Part shown: in pieces, positions 38,072 through 47,116 of the stretch | Layout: each line of letters starts with the position of its first letter | Position numbering within the stretch: the first letter of the stretch is position 1 | Source of the DNA: Salinimicrobium xinjiangense DSM 19287 | GTDB taxonomy: Bacteria; Bacteroidota; Bacteroidia; Flavobacteriales; Flavobacteriaceae | Assembly (NCBI RefSeq): GCF_000423585.1 | Contig: NZ_AUIG01000001.1 | Location: 124,001-188,000, forward strand | Length of the DNA stretch: 64,000 bases | Direction of reading: 5' to 3' | Made by a program: the position numbers and the translations under genes | Notes under the pieces: model-generated | Databases searched by the model: none | The model's input: the letters and a program-made list of their open reading frames with translations, nothing else | Told to the model about the DNA's origin: nothing

Positions 38072-38086
38072 CCACTTAGAGTCTTT

Positions 38087-38117
38087 AAAAGCGCTGCCAA
38101 TTGGCAGCGCTTTTTTT
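38087..38117 (+). terminator. Rho-independent terminator after dnaK
   Basis: A perfect inverted repeat with arms AAAAGCGCTGCCAA (38087-38100) and TTGGCAGCGCTTTT (38101-38114), running into seven T (38111-38117). Confidence 0.92.
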
Positions 38118-38137
38118 GTTCCTCAAGTTTTCCCTCC

Positions 38138-38445
38138 GTCAAGCTGAACTCGTTTCAGCTTCCCTTTGATCCTGAAACAAGTTCAGGATGACGCTTCCTC
38201 TTGTTATGAGAAATTTTCTTTTGAACAGTCCCCTCCGGCGGAGGGGTGGCCGTAGGTCGGGGTGGGGAAGGAAGTCCTCGGCACGGATTGCTAATCCGCG
38301 CCAACTTATATTTCCAGACTAACTATTTAGTTTCCTAAGACCTCTCGACTCCGCTCGAGGTGACATGGCCGTATTCTATATTGAGTCGTCTAGCTGAATT
38401 TATTTCAGCTTCTCAAGGATCCTGAAACAAGTTCAGGATGACGGG
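38138..38445. repeat. Cluster of palindromic intergenic repeats
   Basis: In order: AAGCTGAA/TTCAGCTT (38141-38161), GATCCTGAA-ACAAG-TTCAGGATGAC (38168-38192), CCCCTCCGGCGGAGGGG plus GGTCGGGGTGGGG (38230-38267), GGATTGCTAATCC (38285-38297), TCGACTCCGCTCGA (38346-38359), a GCTGAA-TTTATT-TTCAGC copy (38393-38410) and a second GATCCTGAA/TTCAGGATGAC copy (38418-38443). Bases 38118-38506 hold no gene. Confidence 0.82.
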
Positions 38446-38506
38446 CATTTTAAAAGTCTTGACTCTAGCATCTAGCAGCGCAGCGGTCTAAATTCTTTTT
38501 ATAAAA

Positions 38507-39145
38507 CTATTCTCCCGCGAGTTTAATGATGACTTGCTGGTTAACCTCATGCCCTCCATCAAAAGGAATGAACTTCAAATTCTTCGGAAACAATTCCCTG
38601 ATCCTCTTTTCTTCGGCTTCAAGAAATTCTTTGTTCACAAAAGGATCTTCCGTGCCGTAGACGAAAGAGATCTCTGTACCCTCTAAAAAGGAAAAATCTT
38701 CAGGCCTTAATTCTTTGGGTAGTCGGCCGGAGTTGAGAATGAGTTTGGAGCAATGGATCTTTCTTCTTGCAACCCAGCGGGTGACGATGGAGACGCCCTG
38801 GGAGTAGCCGAAAAGGATCAGGTTTTTTGCATTTTTGAGGGCTTCATTTTTGTATAGTTCATCCAGATATGACATCGCATTTTGGATCTCCTGTTCTGTA
38901 TTTTCACGGGTGGCCCAGGAGGCGCCGACGTGCTCATATTTTCCGTTGAGGTAGTACTTCGAAGGTGCCTGTGGCGCAATGATGTAATTCTTCTCCTGGT
39001 TTAGGTGGCGGAAGTATTTCAGGAAATACCGGCTCAGGTAATCAATGCCGTGGAAAACCACCCAGACATTTTCAGTTTTCTCAGTGAGTTCGTTTAATGT
39101 GCTATAGGTATTGGTGGAGCGATAAGAAACCTGCTTTTCATTCAT
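38507..39145 (-). CDS. Alpha/beta hydrolase, small esterase type
   Basis: A 212-residue alpha/beta hydrolase of the phospholipase/carboxylesterase group. The nucleophile elbow is GYSQG (Ser about 120), a late Asp in YGTEDPFV and His in GGHEVN complete the triad. It is divergent from the thioesterase/men operon. In E. coli an alpha/beta hydrolase (MenH) works in menaquinone synthesis, but this protein has the carboxylesterase-type GYSQG and no MenH signature, so I do not assign that role. Confidence 0.85.
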   Translation of the reverse strand: MNEKQVSYRSTNTYSTLNELTEKTENVWVVFHGIDYLSRYFLKYFRHLNQEKNYIIAPQAPSKYYLNGKYEHVGASWATRENTEQEIQNAMSYLDELYKNEALKNAKNLILFGYSQGVSIVTRWVARRKIHCSKLILNSGRLPKELRPEDFSFLEGTEISFVYGTEDPFVNKEFLEAEEKRIRELFPKNLKFIPFDGGHEVNQQVIIKLAGE

Positions 39146-39192
39146 ATTATCTGGTGGTTTTGTACTTTTACAAAGAAACTAATCTATTTGCT

Positions 39193-39621
39193 ATGACCAA
39201 AGAGGAAACTCACGCGCTGTTGAAAAAGATATGCAAGAACACCCTCATGGAAACTCTTGATATTGAAGTTTCTGAAGTAGGGGATGATTATTTGATTGCG
39301 AAAATGCCCGTGACGCCGAAAGTCCATCAACCCGACGGAGTGCTACATGGAGGCGCGACTGTTGCCCTGGCGGAGACTGTAGGGAGCATGGCCAGCTTCG
39401 TTTTTTTAAATACCGATGATTATTACGTCCGCGGAATCGAAATTTCTGCCAATCATATAAAAAGCATTTCTGAAGGTTTTGTTTACGCCAAAGCCACCTA
39501 CCTTCATAAAGGCCGCACTACTCAACTCTGGAGCATCAGGATCACAGATGAAGCTGAAAATCTTATCTCTGTAGTGAAACTGACCACTATTACACTTCCG
39601 AAAAAGAAAGACAATGCCTGA
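39193..39621 (+). CDS. Hotdog-fold (PaaI-type) thioesterase, candidate DHNA-CoA hydrolase
   Basis: A 142-residue hotdog thioesterase. The family motif HGGATVALAETVGS holds the catalytic Glu. The ATG at 39193 (MTKEETH) is chosen; a longer frame from 39097 would start inside the divergent gene. It overlaps menF by 8 bases, and menD and menB follow nearby. The missing step between MenB and MenA in plants and proteobacteria is hydrolysis of 1,4-dihydroxy-2-naphthoyl-CoA by a hotdog protein (MenI), so MenI is the likely role. A PaaI-type phenylacetyl-CoA function cannot be ruled out. Confidence 0.85.
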   Translation: MTKEETHALLKKICKNTLMETLDIEVSEVGDDYLIAKMPVTPKVHQPDGVLHGGATVALAETVGSMASFVFLNTDDYYVRGIEISANHIKSISEGFVYAKATYLHKGRTTQLWSIRITDEAENLISVVKLTTITLPKKKDNA

Positions 39622-40777
39622 AGCTGAATTTTTTGAAAAGCTGGAGGCGCAATTTGCAGGTAAGCTTCCCTTTGCAGCTTACCGGAAGCCCATCTTAACC
39701 GGAAATTCAGGAGAAGTAAAAGCATTGTTACAGCAGGATAAGCAGCTACGTTACAATGTAGATTACACTGAAAGCGGCTTTGTTTTTGCCCCTTTTGACA
39801 CCTCAGGGAAAGCTGTTCTCTTTCCGGAAAAGGCTTCAGAAAAACTCATTTTTGAGCAGGTAGTTTCTGAAGAAGTTCCGGCTGTGAGTACCTCTCAAAA
39901 AGGGGAAATTCCGGAAGAAAAAATGTCGGCTCATATTGAGCTGGTGAGAAAAGCAGTTTCAGCTTTGCAGGCAGGGGAAATGGAAAAGGTGGTCCTCTCC
40001 CGAAGGGAAGAGGTGCAGCTGAATGATCCAAATCCGCTTAAGCTGTTCAAAGAACTACTGAATGCCTATCCCACAGCTTTTGTCTACTGCTGGTTCCATC
40101 CTGAAGTCGGATGCTGGTTGGGCGCTACACCTGAGACACTACTAAAGATCGAGGGCAACAGCTTTAAAACCATGGCCCTCGCCGGCACTCAGAAATATAA
40201 TGGGACCATAGATGTGGAATGGGGCGAAAAGGAGAAGCAGGAGCAGCAATTTGTTACTGACTCCATTGTGGAAAACCTAGAAAGCTGCGGAGTAGAAAAC
40301 CTGGAAATATCACATCCGTATACTGCCAGGGCAGGGAATCTTTTGCATATTAGATCGGATATTAATGGGGTGTTGGATAGTAAAGACACCCCATGGGGTG
40401 TCTCTACCAGATGCCAAAATGTAATCTCTGCCCTGCATCCCACCCCCGCTGTATGTGGCCTGCCAAAGGAAAAGGCTAAAGCCTTTATCCTTTCAGAAGA
40501 AAATTACAACCGGGAATTTTACACCGGATTCCTGGGAGAGCTGAACCTTCAGAAAAATGTGCAACGAAGCAGGACCAGGAGGAATGTTGAAAATCTTGCT
40601 TACAGAGCTGTCAAAAAAGAAACCGATCTGTATGTAAACCTTCGCTGTATGAAAATTGAAGATGGAAATGCTGTTCTTTATATTGGTGGTGGGATCACGA
40701 AAGATTCCGTGCCCGAAGATGAATGGCAGGAAACGGTGAATAAGGCGGTGACGATGAAGAAAGTGCTGTTGAAATAA
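39614..40777 (+). CDS. menF: Isochorismate synthase
   Basis: A 387-residue chorismate-utilising enzyme. The catalytic signature TPHPTPAVCGLP-like ALHPTPAVCGLP and GFLGELNL are present, together with EKVVLSRREEV. It makes isochorismate from chorismate, the first menaquinone step; the neighbour menD indicates this rather than salicylate or siderophore synthesis. The start overlaps the thioesterase gene; an 89-base gap with a palindrome separates it from menD. Confidence 0.95.
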   Translation: MPEAEFFEKLEAQFAGKLPFAAYRKPILTGNSGEVKALLQQDKQLRYNVDYTESGFVFAPFDTSGKAVLFPEKASEKLIFEQVVSEEVPAVSTSQKGEIPEEKMSAHIELVRKAVSALQAGEMEKVVLSRREEVQLNDPNPLKLFKELLNAYPTAFVYCWFHPEVGCWLGATPETLLKIEGNSFKTMALAGTQKYNGTIDVEWGEKEKQEQQFVTDSIVENLESCGVENLEISHPYTARAGNLLHIRSDINGVLDSKDTPWGVSTRCQNVISALHPTPAVCGLPKEKAKAFILSEENYNREFYTGFLGELNLQKNVQRSRTRRNVENLAYRAVKKETDLYVNLRCMKIEDGNAVLYIGGGITKDSVPEDEWQETVNKAVTMKKVLLK

Positions 40778-40800
40778 ATTAAGAACCTCCCTACGAAGCA

Positions 40801-40836
40801 GACCTCACAGCCCCGAAGCTTCGGGACTGTGAGGTC
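40801..40836. repeat. Long imperfect palindrome between menF and menD
   Basis: GACCTCACAG...CTGTGAGGTC encloses CCCGAAG/CTTCGGG; 17 of 18 positions pair. No T-run follows and transcription must continue into menD, so it is an intergenic repeat or RNA-processing hairpin rather than a terminator. Confidence 0.75.
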
Positions 40837-40866
40837 TAAAATGGGTCGGGGAGAAAAACAAGATAA

Positions 40867-42597
40867 ATGAAACACCCAAAAATACCGGTTGCAAGATCTA
40901 TAGTCGCGCTTTGCGAAGCCAAGGGAATTCAGCATGTGGTGATCTCTCCCGGCTCCCGGAATGCGCCGCTAACGAACGGCTTTGTGCACCATCCTAATAT
41001 TGAAACCTATAGCGTCGTAGATGAACGCTGCGCCGCCTTTGTCGCCATAGGAATGGCACAACAATTACAGAAGCCTGTGGCCGTGGTTTGTACCTCGGGA
41101 TCTGCATTGCTGAATTATTATCCGGCGGTGGCTGAGGCTTTCTATAGTGATATTCCGCTGGTGGTGATCTCTGCCGACAGGCCTATTGAACGAATCGACA
41201 TCGGCGACGGACAAACTATCCGGCAAAAGAACGTTTTTGAGAACCATATTTTGTATTCGGCTAATTTGCATTCAGAATTGGTACTGGAAAATGAAGCGAC
41301 AGAGAAAAAACTTCAGCAGAAACAATTTGAATCTCAGAAGCACAATGAGCGGGAGATCAATCTGGCGCTGAACAAGGCCATTGAAGAAAAAGGTCCGGTG
41401 CATATCAATGTTCCGTTTTATGAGCCGCTGTATGGTACGGTAGAGGATGTGGAGGTGAATCCGATTCAGATTTTGCCCGAGATTATCGAGAGAACCTATT
41501 CAAGGAATCAGCTGCAGGCTTATGCCGAACTCTGGAACAAGGCGGCGAGGAAGATGGTGATCATTGGAGTATCCCCGCCAAACTCTGTGGAGCAGGAATT
41601 CCTTGACAGGCTGGCGAATGATCCTTCGGTCATTGTCTTTACTGAGACCACTTCCAACGTGCAGCAGGAGAAATTCTTCACGCGCATAGATACCATTGTG
41701 GGGCCGATTGAAAAGGATGAAAACCGGGAGCAGCTTTTCGACAACCTGCAGCCGGAAATTCTGCTCACTTTCGGCGGAATGATCGTCTCCAAAAAGATCA
41801 AGGCTTTCCTGCGAAATTACCAGCCGAAACAGCACTGGCATGTAGATCCAAAAAAGGCATATAACACCTTCTTTTGCCTCAACAAACATTTCGAAACTTC
41901 TGTGAATTCGTTCTTTAGTCAGTTCTTTCCGCTTATCAATAATTCTGAAGGTAACTATGCTCAATACTGGCAGGAGGTGAGGAGCAGGAGGAAAGTGAAA
42001 CATGAGGATTACATGGGAAGGATTCCATATTCAGATCTTAAGGCAATGCAGTTGGTTTGTCCGGCTGTGCCCGAAAATACCATTGTACAGTTGGCAAACA
42101 GTTCGACAATTCGGTATGCGCAGCTTTTTAATTGGAAAGAGAGCCTGAAGATCTATTGCAACCGCGGAACCAGCGGAATTGATGGCAGTATTTCGACTGC
42201 GGTAGGAGCTGCGATGATCTCAGAAGAGCCTGTGCTTATGATCACCGGGGATCTCAGCTTTTTCTATGACAGCAATGGGCTCTGGAATAATTACATTCCG
42301 AAGAATTTCAGGATCATCATCCTGAACAATCATGGAGGAGGGATCTTCAGAATTCTTCCGGGGGAAAAGAATACAGAAACCTTTGATAAGTACTTTGAAA
42401 CCGTACATGATCTCAATGCTAAACCTGTTTGTGATCTCTACGGATTTGAATATGCTTCAGCAAAAACTTCCGAAGAAATAGAAGCAGCTTTAAATCACTT
42501 TTTTGACACCTCAGAAAAGCCAAAGGTTTTGGAGATCTTCACACCGCGGAAGATTAATGATGAAGTGTTGCTGGAATATTTCAGCTTCGTGAAATAG
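40867..42597 (+). CDS. menD: SEPHCHC synthase
   Basis: A 576-residue ThDP-dependent enzyme that adds a succinic-semialdehyde unit from 2-oxoglutarate to isochorismate. ISPGSRNAPL (29-38) and DERCAAF (52-58, catalytic Glu) are in the N-terminal domain, and ThDP/Mg binding is at GDLSFFYDSNGLWNN (about 459-473). Full length. It is part of the men operon. Confidence 0.95.
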   Translation: MKHPKIPVARSIVALCEAKGIQHVVISPGSRNAPLTNGFVHHPNIETYSVVDERCAAFVAIGMAQQLQKPVAVVCTSGSALLNYYPAVAEAFYSDIPLVVISADRPIERIDIGDGQTIRQKNVFENHILYSANLHSELVLENEATEKKLQQKQFESQKHNEREINLALNKAIEEKGPVHINVPFYEPLYGTVEDVEVNPIQILPEIIERTYSRNQLQAYAELWNKAARKMVIIGVSPPNSVEQEFLDRLANDPSVIVFTETTSNVQQEKFFTRIDTIVGPIEKDENREQLFDNLQPEILLTFGGMIVSKKIKAFLRNYQPKQHWHVDPKKAYNTFFCLNKHFETSVNSFFSQFFPLINNSEGNYAQYWQEVRSRRKVKHEDYMGRIPYSDLKAMQLVCPAVPENTIVQLANSSTIRYAQLFNWKESLKIYCNRGTSGIDGSISTAVGAAMISEEPVLMITGDLSFFYDSNGLWNNYIPKNFRIIILNNHGGGIFRILPGEKNTETFDKYFETVHDLNAKPVCDLYGFEYASAKTSEEIEAALNHFFDTSEKPKVLEIFTPRKINDEVLLEYFSFVK

Positions 42598-42634
42598 CCG
42601 TATATTATAATTAACTTTGCCAAAAATTTGATTT

Positions 42635-43471
42635 ATGCTTGCCATTGGAGAATATCATACCCTTAAAATAGATCGCGATACAGACCCCGGACTTTTCCTG
42701 ACAGATGATGACGGAAACGAGGTGCTTTTGCCGAACAAATACAAACCTGAAACTTTTGAAATAGGAGATGAACTTAATGTTTTTGTTTACCTGGATCACG
42801 AGGAGCGACCGGTGGCAACGACTCTGAAGCCATTTGTCAAGCTGGATGAGTTCGGTTTTCTAAAATGTGTGGAAGTGAGTGAAATCGGCGCCTTTATGGA
42901 CTGGGGACTGGAAAAACACCTTTTTGTGCCTTTTAAAGAACAGGCAATGAAAATGAGAGAAGGGGAGCGCTATCTCATCTTCTGCTATCTGGATGAATTG
43001 ACGGACAGACTTGTAGGATCAAATAAAGTGGATGCATTCCTGGATAATTCTCAGCTTACGGTAGAAGCATTTGAAGAGGTGGATCTTATAGTAGCAAATC
43101 CCACGGAATTGGGCTGGAATGTGATCGTGAATGAGATCCATAAAGGACTTTTATATAAAGATGATGTTTTTCAGAAACTGCACGTGGGCGACAGGTTGAA
43201 AGGCTGGGTGAAGAAGACCCGCCCAGACGGGAAAATTGATATTACACTGCAACGCCCCGGTTACAGGAGTATTGAGCCTAATGCTCAGGAACTTTTGACG
43301 CTACTCGAACTAAAGGGAGGCTTTTTAGCGCTTACAGATAAATCTTCCCCTAAAGAGATCGAAAGGGAAGTGCAAATGAGCAAGAAGAGCTTTAAACGTG
43401 CCCTGGGGAATCTTTATAAACAACGCAAGGTTGATATAAAAGACAACGGCATTTACCTTAAGAAAGACTAA
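42635..43471 (+). CDS. CvfB-family S1 RNA-binding protein
   Basis: A 278-residue protein with the CvfB layout: tandem S1-like OB folds (about 1-60, 65-130, 145-210, with VSEIGAFMDWGLEKHLFVP and GDRLKGWVKKTRPDGKIDI) and a C-terminal winged helix (about 225-275). CvfB of Staphylococcus affects virulence gene expression and binds RNA; in flavobacteria the role is unknown. It is 37 bases after menD on the same strand, so co-transcription is possible. Confidence 0.9.
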   Translation: MLAIGEYHTLKIDRDTDPGLFLTDDDGNEVLLPNKYKPETFEIGDELNVFVYLDHEERPVATTLKPFVKLDEFGFLKCVEVSEIGAFMDWGLEKHLFVPFKEQAMKMREGERYLIFCYLDELTDRLVGSNKVDAFLDNSQLTVEAFEEVDLIVANPTELGWNVIVNEIHKGLLYKDDVFQKLHVGDRLKGWVKKTRPDGKIDITLQRPGYRSIEPNAQELLTLLELKGGFLALTDKSSPKEIEREVQMSKKSFKRALGNLYKQRKVDIKDNGIYLKKD

Positions 43472-43935
43472 TAGTAGTAGGGGGAAATGTAACCTCTTGC
43501 CCTGGATCGGGAATAATACGGGCTGCTGAATAAAGGCACCCGCATCTCCTGGTATGCCGGGATCTTCTTTTCTCCGGTGTAGATGTCAAAATTAGAACTG
43601 CGATCGTGGAATCTAATATCATTGGTCACTTCGATCAGGGTTTTTTCCCCTTTGCTAAGATTAGGCATGGGAGATTCTAATTCAATATAGGAGCTCTCTC
43701 TTTCGTAACGCTCTTTTTCCATCATAGCTACAATATTTACCTCCCGCTTCTTTTCTTTATTGAAATTGACTTCGGTGAGGGTGAATTTGCTTTCGGGAAA
43801 TTCCGGAGCGAGAAGAGAAAGACTTGGTTTAATATCCAGGCTACCAATGTAAAATCCTTCGGAAACTGAAAATTCCTGCGCCCGGCTGTTGAGGCCGATG
43901 AATAAAAAAATTACAAATATCAGAAAAGGCTTCAT
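43468..43935 (-). CDS. Secreted protein of unknown function
   Basis: A 155-residue protein with signal peptide MKPFLIFVIFLFIGLNSRAQ; the ATG at 43935 is preferred to 43980 because it begins at that peptide. I recognise no domain. The mature part is rich in charged residues (KKREVNIVAMMEKERYERE) and ends in a Tyr-rich tail SRARGYISPYYY. It overlaps the end of the CvfB gene by 4 bases on the opposite strand. Real coding is likely but function is open. Confidence 0.65.
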   Translation of the reverse strand: MKPFLIFVIFLFIGLNSRAQEFSVSEGFYIGSLDIKPSLSLLAPEFPESKFTLTEVNFNKEKKREVNIVAMMEKERYERESSYIELESPMPNLSKGEKTLIEVTNDIRFHDRSSNFDIYTGEKKIPAYQEMRVPLFSSPYYSRSRARGYISPYYY

Positions 43936-44086
43936 TTTACCTGTTTGAGAGGTGGAATCAAATATCGTACTAAAAATCATATTTTAGAAACTTCGCTGGT
44001 AAAACTTGAGAAATGCCCTCAAGAAGCTCAATAATTAATCAGCTGAAATATTTAAAAGCCTTATTTTTGGGTTAAAATATTGACTT

Positions 44087-44926
44087 ATGACCAAACCAGA
44101 TTATAAAACTGCTAAAGAATACGAGGATATCACCTATAAAAAGAGCAACGGAGTAGCCCGGATTGCTTTCAACCGACCTGAAGTTCGGAATGCTTTCCGG
44201 CCGAAAACCACCAGTGAATTATATGATGCTTTTTACGATGCACAGGAGGATACTTCAATAGGAGTTGTTTTGCTAACTGCTGAAGGACCTTCCCCTAAAG
44301 ATGGCGTGTACAGCTTTTGCAGTGGCGGAGACCAAAAGGCCAGGGGATACCAGGGCTATGTGGGAGAAGACGGAATGCATCGCCTCAACATTCTGGAAGT
44401 GCAAAGGCTTATAAGGTTTATGCCCAAAGCTGTAATTGCAGTTGTGCCGGGATGGGCAGTAGGAGGAGGGCATAGCCTTCATGTAGTTTGCGATCTTACT
44501 TTAGCCAGCAAAGAACATGCGATCTTTAAACAAACTGATGCCGATGTTACCAGCTTTGATGGCGGATATGGTTCTGCTTACCTCGCAAAAATGGTGGGTC
44601 AAAAGAAGGCCCGGGAAATCTTCTTTTTAGGAAGGAATTATTCGGCACAGGAAGCATATGAAATGGGAATGGTGAATGCAGTTATTCCCCATGATGAACT
44701 TGAGGATACCGCCTATGAATGGGCACAGGAGATCCTTGCGAAATCTCCAACTTCCATTAAAATGCTGAAGTTTGCTATGAATCTAACCGATGATGGAATG
44801 GTTGGACAACAGGTTTTTGCCGGAGAAGCTACCAGACTGGCTTATATGACCGATGAAGCCAAAGAAGGCCGCAATGCTTTTCTCGAGAAAAGAAAACCAA
44901 ATTTTGAAAAGAAATGGATTCCGTAG
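44087..44926 (+). CDS. menB: 1,4-dihydroxy-2-naphthoyl-CoA synthase
   Basis: A 279-residue crotonase-fold enzyme that closes the naphthoquinol ring from o-succinylbenzoyl-CoA. FCSGGDQKARG (about 79-89) forms the oxyanion hole region, and FKQTDADVTSFDGGYGSAYLA carries the conserved Asp/Tyr typical of MenB rather than of enoyl-CoA hydratases. MenB needs MenE and MenC upstream; neither is within the window. Its end overlaps the next gene by 13 bases. Confidence 0.96.
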   Translation: MTKPDYKTAKEYEDITYKKSNGVARIAFNRPEVRNAFRPKTTSELYDAFYDAQEDTSIGVVLLTAEGPSPKDGVYSFCSGGDQKARGYQGYVGEDGMHRLNILEVQRLIRFMPKAVIAVVPGWAVGGGHSLHVVCDLTLASKEHAIFKQTDADVTSFDGGYGSAYLAKMVGQKKAREIFFLGRNYSAQEAYEMGMVNAVIPHDELEDTAYEWAQEILAKSPTSIKMLKFAMNLTDDGMVGQQVFAGEATRLAYMTDEAKEGRNAFLEKRKPNFEKKWIP

Positions 44927-45447
44927 CAGCAGAGAATTTTTCGAATTTCCAGCTTGATGTAGCCTCCCTTCCGAAGTTTGAGGAGGTGAAGTTGCAGCCT
45001 ATTTCCAAAAAATATTTAGTGAAGTCACAGGTGGGCACCACAATCTCCCTGCTTTTTTTCGGAATAGGTTTAATAGTGGCTTATAGCTTTGTACCTGCGG
45101 AATTTCAAAATTATATAATCGGAGGAGGTATCTTCTTAGCTCTCATTTTTGGCTGGTCTTTTTTCAACAACATCATGTATGTAAGGAGGAGCGGATATGC
45201 AATGAGAGAACAGGATATCATTTTCCACAGGGGCTTTTTATTTGAAAGAACTACGGTAGTTCCTTTTAACCGCATTCAACATGTCTCGGTTGAAAGATCA
45301 TTTTTGGACAAGATCCTGAATATTTCCACGCTAAAGGTATTCACTGCCGGAGGTTCGGGAAGTGATATTAATATTCCCGGAATATACCCACAAACAGCAA
45401 CCTCTGTGAAGGAAGAAATATCGACCAGAATTTACAATCATGCCTGA
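44914..45447 (+). CDS. PH domain membrane protein, YdbS-like
   Basis: A 177-residue protein with two TM helices (about 45-85) and a bPH2 (YdbS) domain at about 90-175 (QDIIFHRGFLFERTTVVPFNRIQHVSVERS). It pairs with the YdbT-like gene next to it, overlapping by 8 bases, as in Bacillus subtilis ydbS-ydbT. The Bacillus pair protects against some antimicrobial peptides; the role here is unknown. The start lies inside the end of menB, an unusual coupling to menaquinone synthesis. Confidence 0.85.
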   Translation: MDSVAAENFSNFQLDVASLPKFEEVKLQPISKKYLVKSQVGTTISLLFFGIGLIVAYSFVPAEFQNYIIGGGIFLALIFGWSFFNNIMYVRRSGYAMREQDIIFHRGFLFERTTVVPFNRIQHVSVERSFLDKILNISTLKVFTAGGSGSDINIPGIYPQTATSVKEEISTRIYNHA

Positions 45448-46951
45448 GCATAACTTTTATGACCCCCAGCGCCAATCTGTTGTGGGACTGGTTTTGATTT
45501 TCGCTACCTCTCTGTACCATATTGCCCGTAATTTATGGGTAGTGGTTTTTTATTTCGTTATCGGCGAATTTAGCCCACGAACGATCTTCTTTGCAGGAGC
45601 TGCATTAATAGTGGTTTTGTTGCTAAGTCTCGGCTACAGTATCCTTTACTACCTGAATTTTAAATTTCATATTGATAAGAAGAATGAGGAGTTTGTTCTC
45701 CAAAAAGGTGTTTTTTCGACAGATGTTATCAATATTCCTTTTCAAAAGATCCAGCAGGTAAATTTTCGCAGGAATATTTTACAAAGAGTTATAGGTGTCT
45801 ATAGCGTGGTGGTGGAAACAGCCGGAAGTCAGGATAAGGAAGTGGAGATCAAAGCCCTGGATTATGAAAAGGCAAATGCCCTTGCCGATAAGCTCATGGC
45901 ATATGCCGAAGAAGAAAAGGTCGAAGCTCAGACGGAGGATTTGTCACCAGAAGAGGCAGAGGAGAGAAGAGCGGCAAAAGCTTCTCCGGAATGGGAGTAC
46001 AAAGTGAACCTGTGGACGCTAATCAAACTCGGTCTAACTTCCAATTATCTTCGGGGCGTTGGTATTATAATAGCCTTTTATTTTACCCTGAGAGAACAGT
46101 TCATGTTCAATGAAGATCTGTCTGCCCGGCTTGAAGAACCACAGATCTATTTTGCCCAGGGGAAATTAATGCTCATCATTTTTCTTTTACTGGTTGGAAT
46201 GCTGCTTACAGTAGGGGAGACAGTTGTAAAATATTACGGATTGCACCTACAAAAATTTAAAGATAATCTGCAGGTGGAGATGGGTCTGCGAAATAATACC
46301 CGGGTCAACCTGAGAGCAAGTCGTATCCAGTTGTTACAGGTATTAACTAACCCAATTCAGAAGAAAATGAACCTGTACCAGGTGAAGATCTCTCTGGCCA
46401 GCAGCGAGGACGATCTTGAAAAGAACCAGATCAAAGTAGTTGGTCTGCCTCCGGATGTGGTTGGGCAGGTAAAGGAATATTTTTATAAAAAGCAGATTCA
46501 GGAAAACTTCAGGATTCTGCCCAGTAAATATCTGCTTCTCCGAAAGATCTCCCGCGCAATGATCCCTCTGGTCATAGTTTCCGGATTTCTGTTCTTCTAC
46601 GCTCAATTTATAACCCTTAGCTGGTTTCTTGCTATTGCCGTGGCTTATGTGGTATTGGTAACCGGGTATAATTATTTGTATTTCCGGAATTTGAAACTGG
46701 GAGTTTCCGAAGATTTTTTGATCAGATTTTCCGGAGTTTGGATCAAAAAAGAACAATACCTGGAGATGTTTCGCCTGCAGGCTGTTTCTGTTACTCAACC
46801 CATCTGGTATAAAAGAAGAGGTTTGGTCAATCTTACTTTTCACTCAGCAGGAGGTGATATTTCCTTTAAAATGGTAAAAAAGTCTGAAGTTGAGCCTCTG
46901 CTCAATTATCTGGTCTTCCGGATTGAAAGTACTGAAAAACCCTGGATGTAA
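45440..46951 (+). CDS. PH domain membrane protein, YdbT-like
   Basis: A 503-residue integral membrane protein with three TM pairs (about 15-70, 195-265, 375-415) each followed by a bPH2 domain (motifs FVLQKGVFSTDVINIPFQKIQQV, VEMGLRNNTRVNLRASRIQLLQV and IRFSGVWIKKEQYLEMFRLQAVSV). It is the three-repeat partner of the preceding YdbS-like protein. Together they probably form a membrane complex. Function unknown in Bacteroidota. Confidence 0.85.
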   Translation: MPEHNFYDPQRQSVVGLVLIFATSLYHIARNLWVVVFYFVIGEFSPRTIFFAGAALIVVLLLSLGYSILYYLNFKFHIDKKNEEFVLQKGVFSTDVINIPFQKIQQVNFRRNILQRVIGVYSVVVETAGSQDKEVEIKALDYEKANALADKLMAYAEEEKVEAQTEDLSPEEAEERRAAKASPEWEYKVNLWTLIKLGLTSNYLRGVGIIIAFYFTLREQFMFNEDLSARLEEPQIYFAQGKLMLIIFLLLVGMLLTVGETVVKYYGLHLQKFKDNLQVEMGLRNNTRVNLRASRIQLLQVLTNPIQKKMNLYQVKISLASSEDDLEKNQIKVVGLPPDVVGQVKEYFYKKQIQENFRILPSKYLLLRKISRAMIPLVIVSGFLFFYAQFITLSWFLAIAVAYVVLVTGYNYLYFRNLKLGVSEDFLIRFSGVWIKKEQYLEMFRLQAVSVTQPIWYKRRGLVNLTFHSAGGDISFKMVKKSEVEPLLNYLVFRIESTEKPWM

Positions 46952-47116
46952 AATTTTCTGAAAAACTTTCCATTATCTCTAAAATACAGCACCCAAAACG
47001 GAATTTAAATATCATCTCAATAAGATTTTACGTAACGCAAATAACTGAAAGTTAATTAGTTAAAGTTTATTATTTTTTCCTGTTTTGAATTAAATTTAAT
47101 ACAAAACCTATTGCTT

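Noticed and set aside
37563-38075. 170-residue open frame on the minus strand across the end of dnaK
   Set aside because: It is antisense to a highly conserved gene, very rich in Phe/Leu/Ser, and has no homology signs; a shadow of biased dnaK codons.
40801-40836. Terminator between menF and menD
   Set aside because: No T-run follows and menD needs read-through; listed as a repeat instead.
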